Source of the DNA: Phycomyces blakesleeanus NRRL 1555(-)
Taxonomy: Eukaryota; Mucoromycota; Mucoromycetes; Mucorales; Phycomycetaceae
Direction of reading: 5' to 3'
Length of the DNA stretch: 64,000 nt
Assembly (NCBI RefSeq): GCF_001638985.1
Contig: NW_017265134.1
Coordinates: 3,083,800-3,147,799 of the forward strand
Shown: in pieces, positions 1 through 10,130 of the stretch
Position numbering within the stretch: position 1 is the first letter of the stretch
Layout: each line of letters opens with the position of its first letter
Program-made: the position numbers and the translations under genes
The notes under the pieces: model-generated
Told to the model about the DNA's origin: nothing
Databases searched by the model: none
What the model saw: only the letters and a program-made list of their open reading frames with translations

Positions 1-504
1 TTCTTACTAGCATCGTCCAACCCACATCTTCCTCCAAAGGGTAATGAACCTCTCTCTCCTTTGACTTTTCCTCTTCAGCTAAAAAAATCATCACTGATGG
101 ATGAAACCTACTATGCCCATCTGCTTCAGCACTACAAAACATCCTATGATCTTCCCAACCTTGTCAGTTACCAATATGCCACGCTCACAAGCTCCTTTGT
201 TGACAATGAAATCACAAAGTTGAAGTTCATTGACTTACTTGGTCAACAGTACCGTGGTAAAAACGGTTCAGCTAGTTGTGGTTCTCTTGTCCACGTAATG
301 TTTGTTGGTAGTGACGGTAGAAATACCCTAGCCTATGCTGGACAAATACAGTATCTCTTCACACACTCCTTTACACACCCTTCTAACAGCAATCTCCACA
401 TGACTCGCATGGTTCATGATTATCAACATGTATTCGCATATATCAAGTGGTTTAATACTTCCTCTGATAGATCGCGTGAGGATGATGGTCTTGAGTTTTG
501 TCTC

Positions 505-1136
505 TGTTGTGAATGAGTATTGATTACTGCTGAATCTGAGAGTAAGACTGAAGGATAAAATAATATCCTCAGCTATTCCAGTCAAACGGATCTCCCTTTA
601 TGATATTATCTAATACACAGATCATCATACACATAATTGATTATTTATTATTATCACCATGACATGGGATATACAAATACATATACATTATATATATGGC
701 ATCATTATATTTCATCTACATATTTCTTTTATTATACAAATACTTAATTGAGAGACTACAACTACAACTATCTAATATTATGAAACATTACCCGAGTATC
801 TGGGTCGGAATACTAAAATATTACCAATAGCATAAATGCTCTTCTTTACCAAAACTCTTGGACTGATCTGACTGGAGAAGTATCATATCAATTGGTCTTT
901 TCGGATCTTTCCAGAAGAACAATACTCCTGGAAGATGACTCATCGTGATAAAGATTACTTAAGCACACACTGAATTACAAATTAGAAAAACATATAAATA
1001 TCAGTAGATAGTTCCGTGTAGAAAGACAATCGAAATTTTATCATTCTTTACTTTTCTTTTGAAATAAACAACCTACACAAGTTCTCATGAATTCTTTCGT
1101 CTATATTATATTTTGCTTTACTTTCTCCCCACAACA
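505..1136 (+). repeat. Gypsy1 5' LTR (632 bp)
   Basis: Begins TGTTGTG and ends CACAACA, giving perfect 7-bp terminal inverted repeats. Same length as 6206-6837 and nearly identical to it. Its first ~80 bp and its last ~40 bp resemble the 532-bp solo LTRs at 19384, 47464 and 56294, so the two LTR families are related. Confidence 0.96.
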
Positions 1137-1155
1137 TTTTTTTTCGTGAACTACA

Positions 1156-3519
1156 ATGAACTCTCTTGCTGACTTGTTTCCCGCTGGTTTGACCCCTGTT
1201 CCTGAGGAGGCTACCTTGTCCCCCATGTCTGCGGATGAATTATTCTCTGACTTGAGTGAGCCCGTCCTCTTTCCGGATGCTGCCCCTGGTTTTGGTTCCG
1301 TTTCTGGTTCTGGTTCCCCTCCCGTTGGTAGAGAAGTAACAACTGCTTCCTCCTGTGTGGCCGTTCTCAAGGCTGAATTGGGCAACCACATCGAGGCCTT
1401 CAGCGCTGCTCATGTAGCAAACAATGAGCAAGCAGCTGATGATGCACTCCGCAGGATCGAGCGCACAAGATTGGCAATCACTAGCCTTGAAAAGTGCAGC
1501 GAGATGCTTGCCTCTCCTGGTACAAACACAGAGAGAGCTGGCCGTGAAGGAGGGTTGACTCTCAACAGAAGAGATCTTCCCAAATTCCAATTGGCCTCCA
1601 GTATTATTAAGCCCTTCCCAAATGAAGAGGTTTTTGAATCAGTTGGACATTTCCTACGTACCTTCAAGAATGTGATCGAGTCTTCTTCCTTGGACATCGA
1701 GAGAGTTTGGAAGAAATTCCTCCCACTTTGCCTGCCTCACACTGATGACGGATGGGTAGAGATGGATCTTAAGAAGTGTATTGATTGGAAGGCGGCGAAA
1801 TCATGCTTCAACAAAAGACATGGTTCCAGCTTGGTGTCTCGGCGATTCACAGACCAGGTCTTTACAATGATGATGAAGAACACTGAGTCCATCGGTGATT
1901 ACTCGAAGAAGTTCCTCCGTGCGGTTTACAATGCTGGTTTACCCAAAGACGATGCTCGCATCGCTGATCGCTTCCTTGCCTCGCTGACCTTATCAGTGCA
2001 AACACTGGTAAGAGTTACCATGGCCCGCTCTGGTCCCAATGGGGAGTCCAAGCGTGATTGGACTGTAGAGCAGATCACGCAGATCGGCAGAGACATCCTT
2101 GGGGATGACAACAGGCTCTATGCTGAGGCGACCCGATTGATTCCTGGTTCCCGTGGGCAACCTGAGAAGAATAACGAGGAACATCCCAGAAAGAAGCTTC
2201 ACCACTCCAACAAGATAACCAAGCATGAGAAGACATTTTTCTGCTCGCACCATGGAAAAAACCCAACCCATGAGTCCAGCAAGTGTTTTACCTTGATCAA
2301 CCACAAGAACAAAGCCAGTAGTTCCAACAGTCGCAATCCTTGCAGACGTTGTGGTGAAAACTACTACCATGGTCATGTCTGCAAAAGCAAGAACAATGAG
2401 CCAATTCTCATGGTATCCCAGTCTCCCGCAAAGGATAAGTCTGAGCAGACGCTCAAGACGATCCAGGACAGGATAGATGAAGACATGGAGGAAATATCAT
2501 TTGAATGTAAGTACCTACTTGACAGAATTGAGAGAAGAATTAAAGCTAATGATGCGTTTAATCTTGTAACTCCAATCATAATAGAGAACCAGAAGTTAAT
2601 CGGGATGATCGATACAGGCAGTTCCCGCACGTTTATAAATTTGAAATGTTTAAATAACAATTTACAAATAACAAAAATAAATTCTTCAATTGGTTCCTTT
2701 AATTTTCTGTCTAAGAATAGTAGTACAAAGAGATTAGGAAAAACTGATCCTTTAAATTTTAAATATATAAATGGCATTACCTTTAAGCATGCACCAGAGG
2801 TGTTAGAGTTTAATACGGGTTTTAATTTTGACATCCTCCTTGGAAGAGATATTTTGGCAAAGATGAATATTGGATTAATTAATGTTGCATATGATATTGA
2901 AGGAGAATATGTCCATTCAGATAATGCAAAAGACTATGCCGCCATTTATGAAAATCTAAATATTGATAAAGAGAAAAAGTTTGAATCTGATAATTCGCCA
3001 GCTGGCACAGCACAGCAACGAGCAGAATTTATGAGCTCTATTAAAGCATCACTGGAGGAAAATAAGAATATTCCCGTTGAGTCATATTGTCCTTTATCAG
3101 AATCTATTATTCGTTTACCTACTAAGGAAGGTGCGACGGCTTACAGACGGCAGTATCCTATACCGCACACTCTAAGACCAACACTTGACAAGCAAGTAAA
3201 AGAATGGCTTGAGACAGGAACTATTGTCAAGTCCAAGACCAACACTTCCTTCAACAGTCCAATGTTGCTTGTTCCAAAGAGAAACAAAGCTGGTGAGATT
3301 GTCAGTCATAGAGTGTGTTTAGATGTGCGATTGTTAAATCAGATCCTACCTCCCACATTCAATTATCCAATTCCAAAAATTCAAACAATATTTCAAAACT
3401 TAAGTGGAAAGAAATTCTTTACCACACTCGACTTATCCAATGCGTATCATCTTTTCAAAGTTGCACCTGAGGATGTATACAAAACTGACATTCACTCACT
3501 TAGATGGGCAACAGTATAG
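1156..3519 (+). CDS. Gypsy1 Gag-protease and start of reverse transcriptase (frame 1 part)
   Basis: The 787-codon frame begins at an ATG only 19 nt after the 5' LTR. Residues ~1-380 are Gag-like (acidic N-terminus, then a capsid-like section around LPLCLPHTDDGWVEM). A zinc knuckle lies at residues 396-409 with Cys396, Cys399, His407 and Cys409, spacing C-x2-C-x7-H-x-C. The aspartic protease motif is at about 486 (MIDTGSSRTFI, Asp486). RT begins near residue 650 and includes the motif around LDLSNAYH. The frame then runs into a stop at 3517-3519, while homology continues in the +1 frame from about 3482. No second break is seen. Gag packages the element RNA into virus-like particles and the protease cuts the polyprotein. 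Confidence 0.92.
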   Translation: MNSLADLFPAGLTPVPEEATLSPMSADELFSDLSEPVLFPDAAPGFGSVSGSGSPPVGREVTTASSCVAVLKAELGNHIEAFSAAHVANNEQAADDALRRIERTRLAITSLEKCSEMLASPGTNTERAGREGGLTLNRRDLPKFQLASSIIKPFPNEEVFESVGHFLRTFKNVIESSSLDIERVWKKFLPLCLPHTDDGWVEMDLKKCIDWKAAKSCFNKRHGSSLVSRRFTDQVFTMMMKNTESIGDYSKKFLRAVYNAGLPKDDARIADRFLASLTLSVQTLVRVTMARSGPNGESKRDWTVEQITQIGRDILGDDNRLYAEATRLIPGSRGQPEKNNEEHPRKKLHHSNKITKHEKTFFCSHHGKNPTHESSKCFTLINHKNKASSSNSRNPCRRCGENYYHGHVCKSKNNEPILMVSQSPAKDKSEQTLKTIQDRIDEDMEEISFECKYLLDRIERRIKANDAFNLVTPIIIENQKLIGMIDTGSSRTFINLKCLNNNLQITKINSSIGSFNFLSKNSSTKRLGKTDPLNFKYINGITFKHAPEVLEFNTGFNFDILLGRDILAKMNIGLINVAYDIEGEYVHSDNAKDYAAIYENLNIDKEKKFESDNSPAGTAQQRAEFMSSIKASLEENKNIPVESYCPLSESIIRLPTKEGATAYRRQYPIPHTLRPTLDKQVKEWLETGTIVKSKTNTSFNSPMLLVPKRNKAGEIVSHRVCLDVRLLNQILPPTFNYPIPKIQTIFQNLSGKKFFTTLDLSNAYHLFKVAPEDVYKTDIHSLRWATV

Positions 3520-6022
3520 CTTTATTAAAGGCTGTTTTGGCTTGAAGATGCTTACTTCACAATTTCAACATGTCATGGCTACTTTATTTGATAAGATTGA
3601 CTGTGTACAGAATTTTGTTGATGATTGTATTGTTGCCAGTGAAACATTTGAACAGCATGTCAAAGACGTAAAATTAGTTATTGAAAAATTGTCATCCGCG
3701 AAGTTGATTCTGAACTCGGAAAAGTGTGTCTGGTTTCAACATTCAGTGAGATTGCTTGGTTTTGTTGTCAATGAGACAGGCACCAAGGTTGATAAGCGAA
3801 AGTTGACAAATGTTGACAAATGGCCTATTCCTACAACTGCGAAACAGATTCAGCAATTCATGGGTTTGATCAATTACTTCAGAGATTATATTCCTATGAT
3901 TTCGAAGGTAGCTGAGCCTATTTCACGTTTGAGTCATGCCAAGAATGTGTCTGATCAATGGACAGATGAGCAGACGAAAAGCTTTAAATCACTAAAAGAC
4001 ATATTGCACCAAGATTTAATTCTTCATTACGCAGATATGTCACGTGAAATGTATGTGGCCACAGATGCATCCCTTTATGGAGCAGCTTGCTTATTGTTTC
4101 AGCGAGATGAACAAGGGCGTGATAAATATATCAGCTTTGTATCAACTTCCTTAAGCCCATCGCAGCAACGATGGAGCACAACTAAAAGAGAATTATATGC
4201 AGTCGTTTTGGCGCTTGAAAAATTCTGTCCATTTCTGTGGGGCCGACAGTTCATAATTTTTACTGATCATCGAGCACTCATTTATCTCCACACTCAAAAA
4301 ATCGCTAATCCGATGATGATTGGCTGGATTGAGACACTCCTTGACTTTGATTTTAAAGTGGTCCATATTCCTGGTTTGTTGAATAAACTACCTGATTTGC
4401 TAAGCCGCTTGTATCCTCCAGAGGATAGTGACAAGCTGGTGGAGGATGATGGATTGAGAAAAATCAGAACAAATGACTTTCAAGCTAAAAACAGAGTTAT
4501 TGTTCAAAAGAAAAAATATAGTAAAGACAGAGTGCTAAATGTACTTGCAACGCAACTCGTCAAAAATGCTTCAGAGTCGTCCGACTATATGTCACCTCCT
4601 GAAGAAAAGCGTAATGGCTTACTAAAAGAAGCACATTCATTTGGTCACTTTGGAAGTCAAGCTATAGTGAATGATCTTCATTCACAAGGCTTACACTGGA
4701 CTAATATATATGAAGAGGCTAAAGAGATTATTCGTTCTTGCCCTGAATGTCAGAAGCACAATATTAGCAAGAAAGGCTATCACCCATTGACTAATGTTGT
4801 AGCATTCCGACCATTTGATCATATTGCAATTGACTTATGCGGTGAATTCCCTGTATCAGAGGATGGACACACGTACATGTTAGTTCTGGTTGATGTATGC
4901 TCCAAGTACATTATCTTGAGACCACTGCCAAACAAGAACTCAACAACAATAGCTAAAGCATTGATAAAGATTTTTGGAGATTATGGTTTTCCCAAAGTAA
5001 TGCAAAGTGACAATGGTCTGGAATTTAGAAACTCTTTAATGTCAAGCCTATCTAAAGAGCTTGGGATTGATCGAAGATATTCGACAGCATATCACCCACA
5101 AGGAAATGGTATTGCCGAAGCCAGTGTAAAAATTGCAGAGAATACTGTACGTAAAATGATGAGAGCGAACAGCAATGACTGGTGTCACTATCTACCGATT
5201 GTTCAGCTGTGTATCAATAGATATATTCCTCAAAAAACACTAAGTGCGCCGTTTTCATTAATGTATGCTCGCAGAGTCAATGTGCCTGATGAGTATGGTG
5301 ACAAAGATAAATACTCTCTTCCAAAAGCCACAGTTACAATTGATGAGCTAGAGAAGCAGATTGATCATATGGAAAATATTATATTCCCTGCCATTAACGA
5401 ACATGTGTTAAGGATTAATGAGGAATTAAAAAAGAAATATGATCACAAAAATATCCTAATCGACATCCCCAAAGGAACACACGTTATGGTCAGATTACCA
5501 CATCGATCAAATAAATTGGCACCTATTTATGAAGGTCCATATACAGTGGTTCGAAAGAATAAAGGAGGATCGTATGAGTTAAAGGATGAGCAAGGTGAAT
5601 TGTTACACCGAAATTATACACCCTCAGAACTCAAGATGGTCACCATCGATGAATCAACAATTGAGAATGAGCTCTACGAAGTTGAAGACATTCGAGATCA
5701 TCGTGGTACTGCTGGTCAACGAGAATATTTGGTCAAATGGGCTGGCTATGGCAAACGCGCTAATACATGGCAAAAGGCTGAAGACTTTACCGATTTCACA
5801 ATTGTACAAAAATATTGGAAGAAAGTTAGAGAGTTGGAACGTTTAGAGAATGAGAGAGCTGAAGACTTGATTAACAAAAGTGCATCCTCAAAAAAGAAAA
5901 TAGTTCACACTTCAAGACTAAATGGTAAAAGTAACAATAACGATGAGCACAAGAAAAGAACACTTCCTACCACTTTGAGTAGAGAAGAAAGATTACACAA
6001 AAGAAGAGCAACAAAAAATTAA
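3404..6022 (+). CDS. Gypsy1 RT (rest), RNase H, integrase and chromodomain (frame 2 part)
   Basis: This 872-codon frame carries the rest of Pol; the listed start is only the first ATG in frame, real Pol sequence begins near 3482. Visible in order: RT catalytic NFVDDCIVAS at ~71; RNase H TDASLYGAA (~222), KRELYAVV (~262) and TDHRAL (~287); integrase zinc-binding H-H-C-C (GHFG to CPECQKH, ~410-450); catalytic core with AIDLCGEF, QSDNGLEF and NGIAEAS, spacing DD35E; then a chromodomain at about 757-800 (YEVEDI, YLVKWAGYG, TWQKAEDF), the mark of chromoviruses, which tether integration to modified histones. The tail is basic. The frame is otherwise open, so the upstream frameshift is the only visible lesion. 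Confidence 0.93.
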   Translation: MERNSLPHSTYPMRIIFSKLHLRMYTKLTFTHLDGQQYSFIKGCFGLKMLTSQFQHVMATLFDKIDCVQNFVDDCIVASETFEQHVKDVKLVIEKLSSAKLILNSEKCVWFQHSVRLLGFVVNETGTKVDKRKLTNVDKWPIPTTAKQIQQFMGLINYFRDYIPMISKVAEPISRLSHAKNVSDQWTDEQTKSFKSLKDILHQDLILHYADMSREMYVATDASLYGAACLLFQRDEQGRDKYISFVSTSLSPSQQRWSTTKRELYAVVLALEKFCPFLWGRQFIIFTDHRALIYLHTQKIANPMMIGWIETLLDFDFKVVHIPGLLNKLPDLLSRLYPPEDSDKLVEDDGLRKIRTNDFQAKNRVIVQKKKYSKDRVLNVLATQLVKNASESSDYMSPPEEKRNGLLKEAHSFGHFGSQAIVNDLHSQGLHWTNIYEEAKEIIRSCPECQKHNISKKGYHPLTNVVAFRPFDHIAIDLCGEFPVSEDGHTYMLVLVDVCSKYIILRPLPNKNSTTIAKALIKIFGDYGFPKVMQSDNGLEFRNSLMSSLSKELGIDRRYSTAYHPQGNGIAEASVKIAENTVRKMMRANSNDWCHYLPIVQLCINRYIPQKTLSAPFSLMYARRVNVPDEYGDKDKYSLPKATVTIDELEKQIDHMENIIFPAINEHVLRINEELKKKYDHKNILIDIPKGTHVMVRLPHRSNKLAPIYEGPYTVVRKNKGGSYELKDEQGELLHRNYTPSELKMVTIDESTIENELYEVEDIRDHRGTAGQREYLVKWAGYGKRANTWQKAEDFTDFTIVQKYWKKVRELERLENERAEDLINKSASSKKKIVHTSRLNGKSNNNDEHKKRTLPTTLSREERLHKRRATKN

Positions 6023-6205
6023 AATAACAAAAAATGAACACGTAATCTACAAAGCTGAGTTTACAGTGTAGATCTCCATAAAGTACAAAAATTATGTGCA
6101 TGATTGACTATAATAAAATAAGCAATTGGCCAGACAATGAAATAGTAAATGAAATGTTTTATTGCCGAATCAACAAAAGGTATTGTTGAATCTGGTGGAG
6201 GATAA

Positions 6206-6837
6206 TGTTGTGAATGAGTATTGATTACTGCTGAATCTGAGAGTAAGACTGAAGGATAAAATAATATCCTCAGCTATTCCAGTCAAACGGATCTCCCTTT
6301 ATGATATTATCTAATACACAGATCATCATACACATAATTGATTATTTATTATTATCACCATGACATGGGATATACAAATACATATACATTATATATATGG
6401 CATCATTATATTTCATCTACATATTTCTTTTATTATACAAATACTTAATTGAGAGACTACAACTACAACTATCTAATATTATGAAACATTACCCGAGTAT
6501 CTGGGTCGGAATACTAAAATATTACCAATAGCATAAATGCTCTTCTTTACCAAAACTCTTGGACTGATCTGACTGGAGAAGTATCATATCAATTGGTCTT
6601 TTCGGATCTTTCCAGAAGAACAATACTCCTGGAAGATGACTCATCGTGATAAAGATTACTTAAGCACACACTGAATTACAAATTAGAAAAACATATAAAT
6701 ATCAGTAGATAGTTCCGTGTAGAAAGACAATCGAAATTTTATCATTCTTTACTTTTCTTTTAAAATAAACAACCTACACAAGTTCTCACGAATTCTTTCG
6801 TCTATATTATATTTTGCTTTATTTTCTCCCCACAACA
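6206..6837 (+). repeat. Gypsy1 3' LTR (632 bp)
   Basis: Direct repeat of 505-1136. Differences noticed by eye: G to A in the TTTTGAAATAAAC stretch, T to C in GTTCTCATGAATTC, and C to T in TGCTTTACTTTC. The next five bases, GTCTC, repeat those before the 5' LTR. Confidence 0.96.
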
Positions 6838-7313
6838 GTCTCCCCACCTTCTCCCCCAATAGTCACCATTGCATTGTACCTGTGCACCGCATCTTTTTAG
6901 AGATTGCTACAGTCAGGATTACTACAAGTAGAAATGTTAGTAAGATGTTAGTAATTGCTTTGCCAAAAAGCTTTATGCTCAAAATAAAAAAAAACCCCCA
7001 CTTGAATTTCCTTTTCTTATACAAAAAAAAAACAGAACAAATTCCCTATATATATTAATAGTATTGTGTATGTAAAAAGTAATACGTAGATAAAAAGAGA
7101 GAAACATTTTTTTTTATTTAGAGCCCATCTCTAAGAGCCCACCGAGAAAAATTGGGGCTAATGTTATCCGGGACTGCTGAGTTGGACACACTAGTAGTGA
7201 TCCTATGGATCCTTTGATTAGCACTTGACCCCATGGCCTGGACAGCATAAGTGTCAACAAGTGCAATGAAACGGTTGCACTGAAATATATTTGTTAATAA
7301 TTCACTCAATATA

Positions 7314-7735
7314 CTGGTTTTATCCATTCAATTGGCGCCCATTTCCATCTAATTAGCATCCGTTTCCATCTAATTAGAACCCATTGACATCTGATTGGCT
7401 TCCATAGAAATTGAATTTGCGTCCATTGCCAACTGAATTTGCTCCCATTGCCATCTGAATTTGCTCCCCCCCTTTTACTATTGGCGGAAGGGTACATGGC
7501 ACTCAATTTTTTTATCCTTGCGCCTTACAATTTTTTTTATATAACCGTAGTATTTTTTTTTGTAAACGTCGTACTTTTTTTTGTAAACGTCGTACTTTTT
7601 TTTTGTAAACGTCGTATTTTTTTTTGTAAACGTCGAATTTTTTTTATATAACCGTAGTATTTTTTTTGTAAACGTTGTATTTTTTTATATAACTGCCATA
7701 TTTTTTTATATAAGTGCCAAACGCCTAATGTAATA
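7314..7735 (+). repeat. Left TIR of the Tc1-like element: 21-bp iterons plus T-rich ~20-bp array
   Basis: From 7323 to about 7465 the sequence is six or seven diverged ~21-bp units of type CCATTGCCATCTGAATTTGC. Outside this unique part, from about 7530 to 7700, come five or more ~20-bp units of T-run plus GTAAACGTCGTA or ATATAACCGTAGTA. The first ~220 bp match the right TIR nearly perfectly (one mismatch seen). Iterated subterminal motifs of this sort are typical transposase-binding sites; binding here is inferred. The inner end is approximate. Confidence 0.88.
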
Positions 7736-8033
7736 GCACTTCAATATATGTAGATCTTTCTACAAAGATACATCATAGAAAATATCTATAGAGAGAACTA
7801 ACAGAATATGCAAACTTTTCTCCAGATTACTTTGTTAAAGTTAAATATCTTACTGCAGTTATAAGATAATAAAGCAAGTATCTCATTATAATAATTATGT
7901 TAAAATTGAAAATGCAATGATATTATTTGTATTCATTCTTTATTGCAGAGTAAGTTTCGAATAAAAGATTCATTTTTTTGTCACTTGTAGCCTCCTTGTT
8001 GTTTTTAATGAAAAAAACAACTGGAGACTTTCT

Positions 8034-8315
8034 CTACTTCAAAATATAGCCACCAGCAGTTGTTTGTTTCATATTTACTATCTTGCTGGCTTTTTTGATA
8101 GTTAATCCCCTTATGAAGTAGAGATAAAGAAGCTTTTTTATATCTTTATCCGTAGGCTTTTGATATTGCCCTCTACTTTTTTTGGGGGTTTCGTCTGTTG
8201 TTGACAGGGCAGAACTTTTTGGATCTTCTGGCATTTCAGGCTCTTCAAGCTCTTCAAGCTCTTCCATGATTTTTTCAAAGGCACTGTTATATTCTTCAAG
8301 TTTTTCGTGTAACAT
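8034..8315 (-). CDS. Small HTH protein of the Tc1-like element (93 aa)
   Basis: A 93-codon frame, ATG at 8315. Residues ~1-45 are strongly acidic with a probable coiled coil (EELEELEEPEMPEDP). Residues ~46-93 hold a helix-turn-helix: RGQYQKPTDKDIKKLLYLY then GLTIKKASKIVNMKQTTAGGY. This second part resembles the N-terminal HTH of the main transposase of the same element (RGSYQKYNQNQVNKLFSLV, then AAAARETGINVRTAQNYV). It has no catalytic domain and ends right after the HTH. It could be a transposition regulator derived from the transposase DNA-binding domain, an accessory TIR-binding factor, or the remains of a second transposase gene; I see no DDE remnant downstream on that strand. Confidence 0.55.
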   Translation of the reverse strand: MLHEKLEEYNSAFEKIMEELEELEEPEMPEDPKSSALSTTDETPKKSRGQYQKPTDKDIKKLLYLYFIRGLTIKKASKIVNMKQTTAGGYILK

Positions 8316-9509
8316 TGTAGGGTTTTCTGATAATAAAAGGTGAAAAAATAAAGAAATAGGAAGATATGTTAAAGTGACATATTTTATATAAATATAGTTA
8401 TATCTAGCACATAGCAGTTATAATTAAATAGTAATTACTTAAGATGCAAGATAAAAATCAGAACACAAGTTGAAGCAGCAAGAATAGATGTAAAGAAGAT
8501 TGAGTTATTGTTAAATAGTATTAGTCATTATATTTTCAGCTTTTTATATCAAAAAATAATATGCCAAGGTCTACTAAATAAAGTAGTACAAATTGAACTC
8601 AAGGAGATAAAAAATAAATAGGACAATATATTATCCGCAGCCATAAATTTATTATAAACATTCTTTTTTAAAAGAGATATCATAATTCTCTCTCTTTCCA
8701 TTTGGTGTTTATATACCAAAACTGTTTATTTCTCTTCTTAAATCAGCAATAAATCTCATTCTCATGCTCACTTCAACAACTAAATATTACTCTGACAATG
8801 AAAACACTGCCTAAAGCTCTACACCTCATGGATTTTTTTATTATTTCCAGATCACATTATGTTTCTGTATGTAAATAAAGCCTATACCTCGGAGTCATTG
8901 ATATTAATCTCTAAATAATCTATAGTATTTTGAACAAAAGCTATAAATCTGAAAAGAAAACGTGACGATTCAACCCTCCACCTACAAAGAAACTACAAGA
9001 TCAAACATCTACCTGTACAATAGGAACCAGTCTACACATATTCATAATGCTTTTAAGTGCATTTCACCGACTATACTTTTTCGAAATCCAACAGTAGAAT
9101 TCACTCTACCGACCACACAAAAACTTGCCAATTTTTATCTCAAATATCCAGTAATCTGATTGACTACCACAGCAATTGTATTTCTTATGAACCTGGTCCT
9201 ATACAAGCATCTAATACCATTACAAAAAAGAATCCAAAAATGCTATATTTATTCAGCACCTGCTCCAACCATTTTACAATGTCAGAATCCTGATCTTCTT
9301 AATATCAAACTCAACAACTCTTTGTAATCTGCACTCAAAACAAGTAAATGTCCAACAATCTGTTAAACAACTGAAAGCGGTCCAAGAATTATGCTTTGCT
9401 CACAATACTATCCAATCTCAATTTTGGAAACCCTCATGATACAATATACCAAAAAAAACCAAATATTACACACACAAAAACAGTAACAAAAAATAGCACA
9501 AGCTCATGA

Positions 9510-9805
9510 CAAAAAAAAGAAATAAAAAAAGAGATGAAAAAAAAAAGAGATGAAAAAATAAAAAAAATAAAAAAAAGAAATAAAAAAAAAATAAAAAATA
9601 AAAAAAAAGAAATAAAAAATAAAAAAAAAGAAATAAAAAAAAAAAATAAAAAATAAAAAAAAAGAAATAAAAAAAAAAAAAATAAAAAAAAAATAAAAAA
9701 AAGAAATAAAAAAAAAAAAAAAGAAATAAAAAAAAAAGAAATAAAAAAAAGAAATAAAAAAAAAAGAAATAAAAAAAAAGAGAAATAAAAAAAAGAAAAA
9801 TGTAA
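9510..9805. repeat. A-rich simple repeat (AAATAAAAAAAG-type)
   Basis: Almost pure A with single T and G interruptions spaced 5-12 bp. Its long Phe/Leu-rich frames on the minus strand are composition artefacts. Confidence 0.9.
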
Positions 9806-9899
9806 TAGCAATTTTAAAAATAATTCTCCAAATAGTATAACTAGCATTTTTATTCATAAATTTTTATAATATACATAACCATTTTTTCGCAAATAATTT

Positions 9900-10130
9900 C
9901 TGAAAAACTGAAAGTCTCAATAACTGAAAATAAAATAATATCTTACTGCAGAAATTTCTGAAAAACTGAAAAACTGAAAAACTGAAAGTCTCAATAACTG
10001 AAAAAATGAAAGTCTCAATAACTGAAAAAATGAAAGTCTCAATAACTGAAAAACTGAAAATCTTAATAACTGAAAATAAAATGATATCTAACCACAGAAA
10101 TTTCTGAAAAACTGAAAATCTCAATAACTG
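9900..10130. repeat. Minisatellite, ~25-bp unit AACTGAAAAAATGAAAGTCTCAATA-type
   Basis: Six or more imperfect copies of a unit built from AACTGAAAA and GAAAGTCTCAAT. The position inside the Tc1-like element suggests expansion within the element. Confidence 0.8.

Larger units (their letters stand above)
505..6837 (+). mobile_element. Gypsy1: near-intact Ty3/Gypsy chromovirus inside the E0 transposase gene
   Basis: Two 632-bp direct LTRs (505-1136 and 6206-6837) start TGTTGTG and end CACAACA, and the insertion is flanked by the 5-bp duplication GTCTC (500-504 and 6838-6842). By eye I count about three differences between the LTRs, so insertion was recent. Between them lie gag, protease, reverse transcriptase, RNase H, integrase and a C-terminal chromodomain in the Ty3/Gypsy order. 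A purine-rich tract (GGTGGAGGATAA) precedes the 3' LTR and is the likely polypurine tract. No tRNA primer site is evident after the 5' LTR. The coding region is broken once, by a frameshift within the RT. Confidence 0.96.
1..7058 (+). pseudogene. E0 transposase, C-terminal part (Transposase_21/CACTA type), split by Gypsy1
   Basis: The open frame runs in from the left edge (GNEPLSP at about residues 15-21 of the visible part, matching GNEPLPLSALP of the element B transposase) and continues with the family tail LLGQQYRGK, YAGQIQYLF and VFAYIKWF. It stops at base 504 where Gypsy1 begins. Beyond Gypsy1 the frame resumes at 6843 without a shift and reads CIVPVHRIFLE and LVIALPK, the expected end of the family (compare ILPVHRILLPVAI and IVPLPRKLY). 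GTCTC is duplicated on both sides of the insert. The true stop is uncertain: the last recognisable family residues end near 6985, the first in-frame stop is at 7056-7058. Catalytic residues lie left of the window. Confidence 0.85.

Noticed and set aside
1137..1155. Self-priming site like that of Tf1
   Set aside because: I could not find a convincing complement in the LTR by eye; left open as a finding, not annotated.
3404..3519. Programmed frameshift in Gypsy1
   Set aside because: Its position inside the RT fingers/palm, not at a gag-pol border, makes a regulatory shift implausible; treated as a lesion or error.
7306..7506. Trp/Lys-rich frames at 7306-7506 (-) and 19106-19336 (+)
   Set aside because: They are mirror copies of the same TIR iterons; the 21-bp units simply translate into repeated KWK-type peptides.
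7314..7735. CRISPR-like array
   Set aside because: The 21-bp units are diverged, have no unique spacers and occur symmetrically at both ends of an element with a eukaryotic transposase.
9434..9857. Phe/Leu/Ile-rich 'membrane proteins' on the minus strand
   Set aside because: Two overlapping frames of an A-rich simple repeat; no start context or other composition signal.
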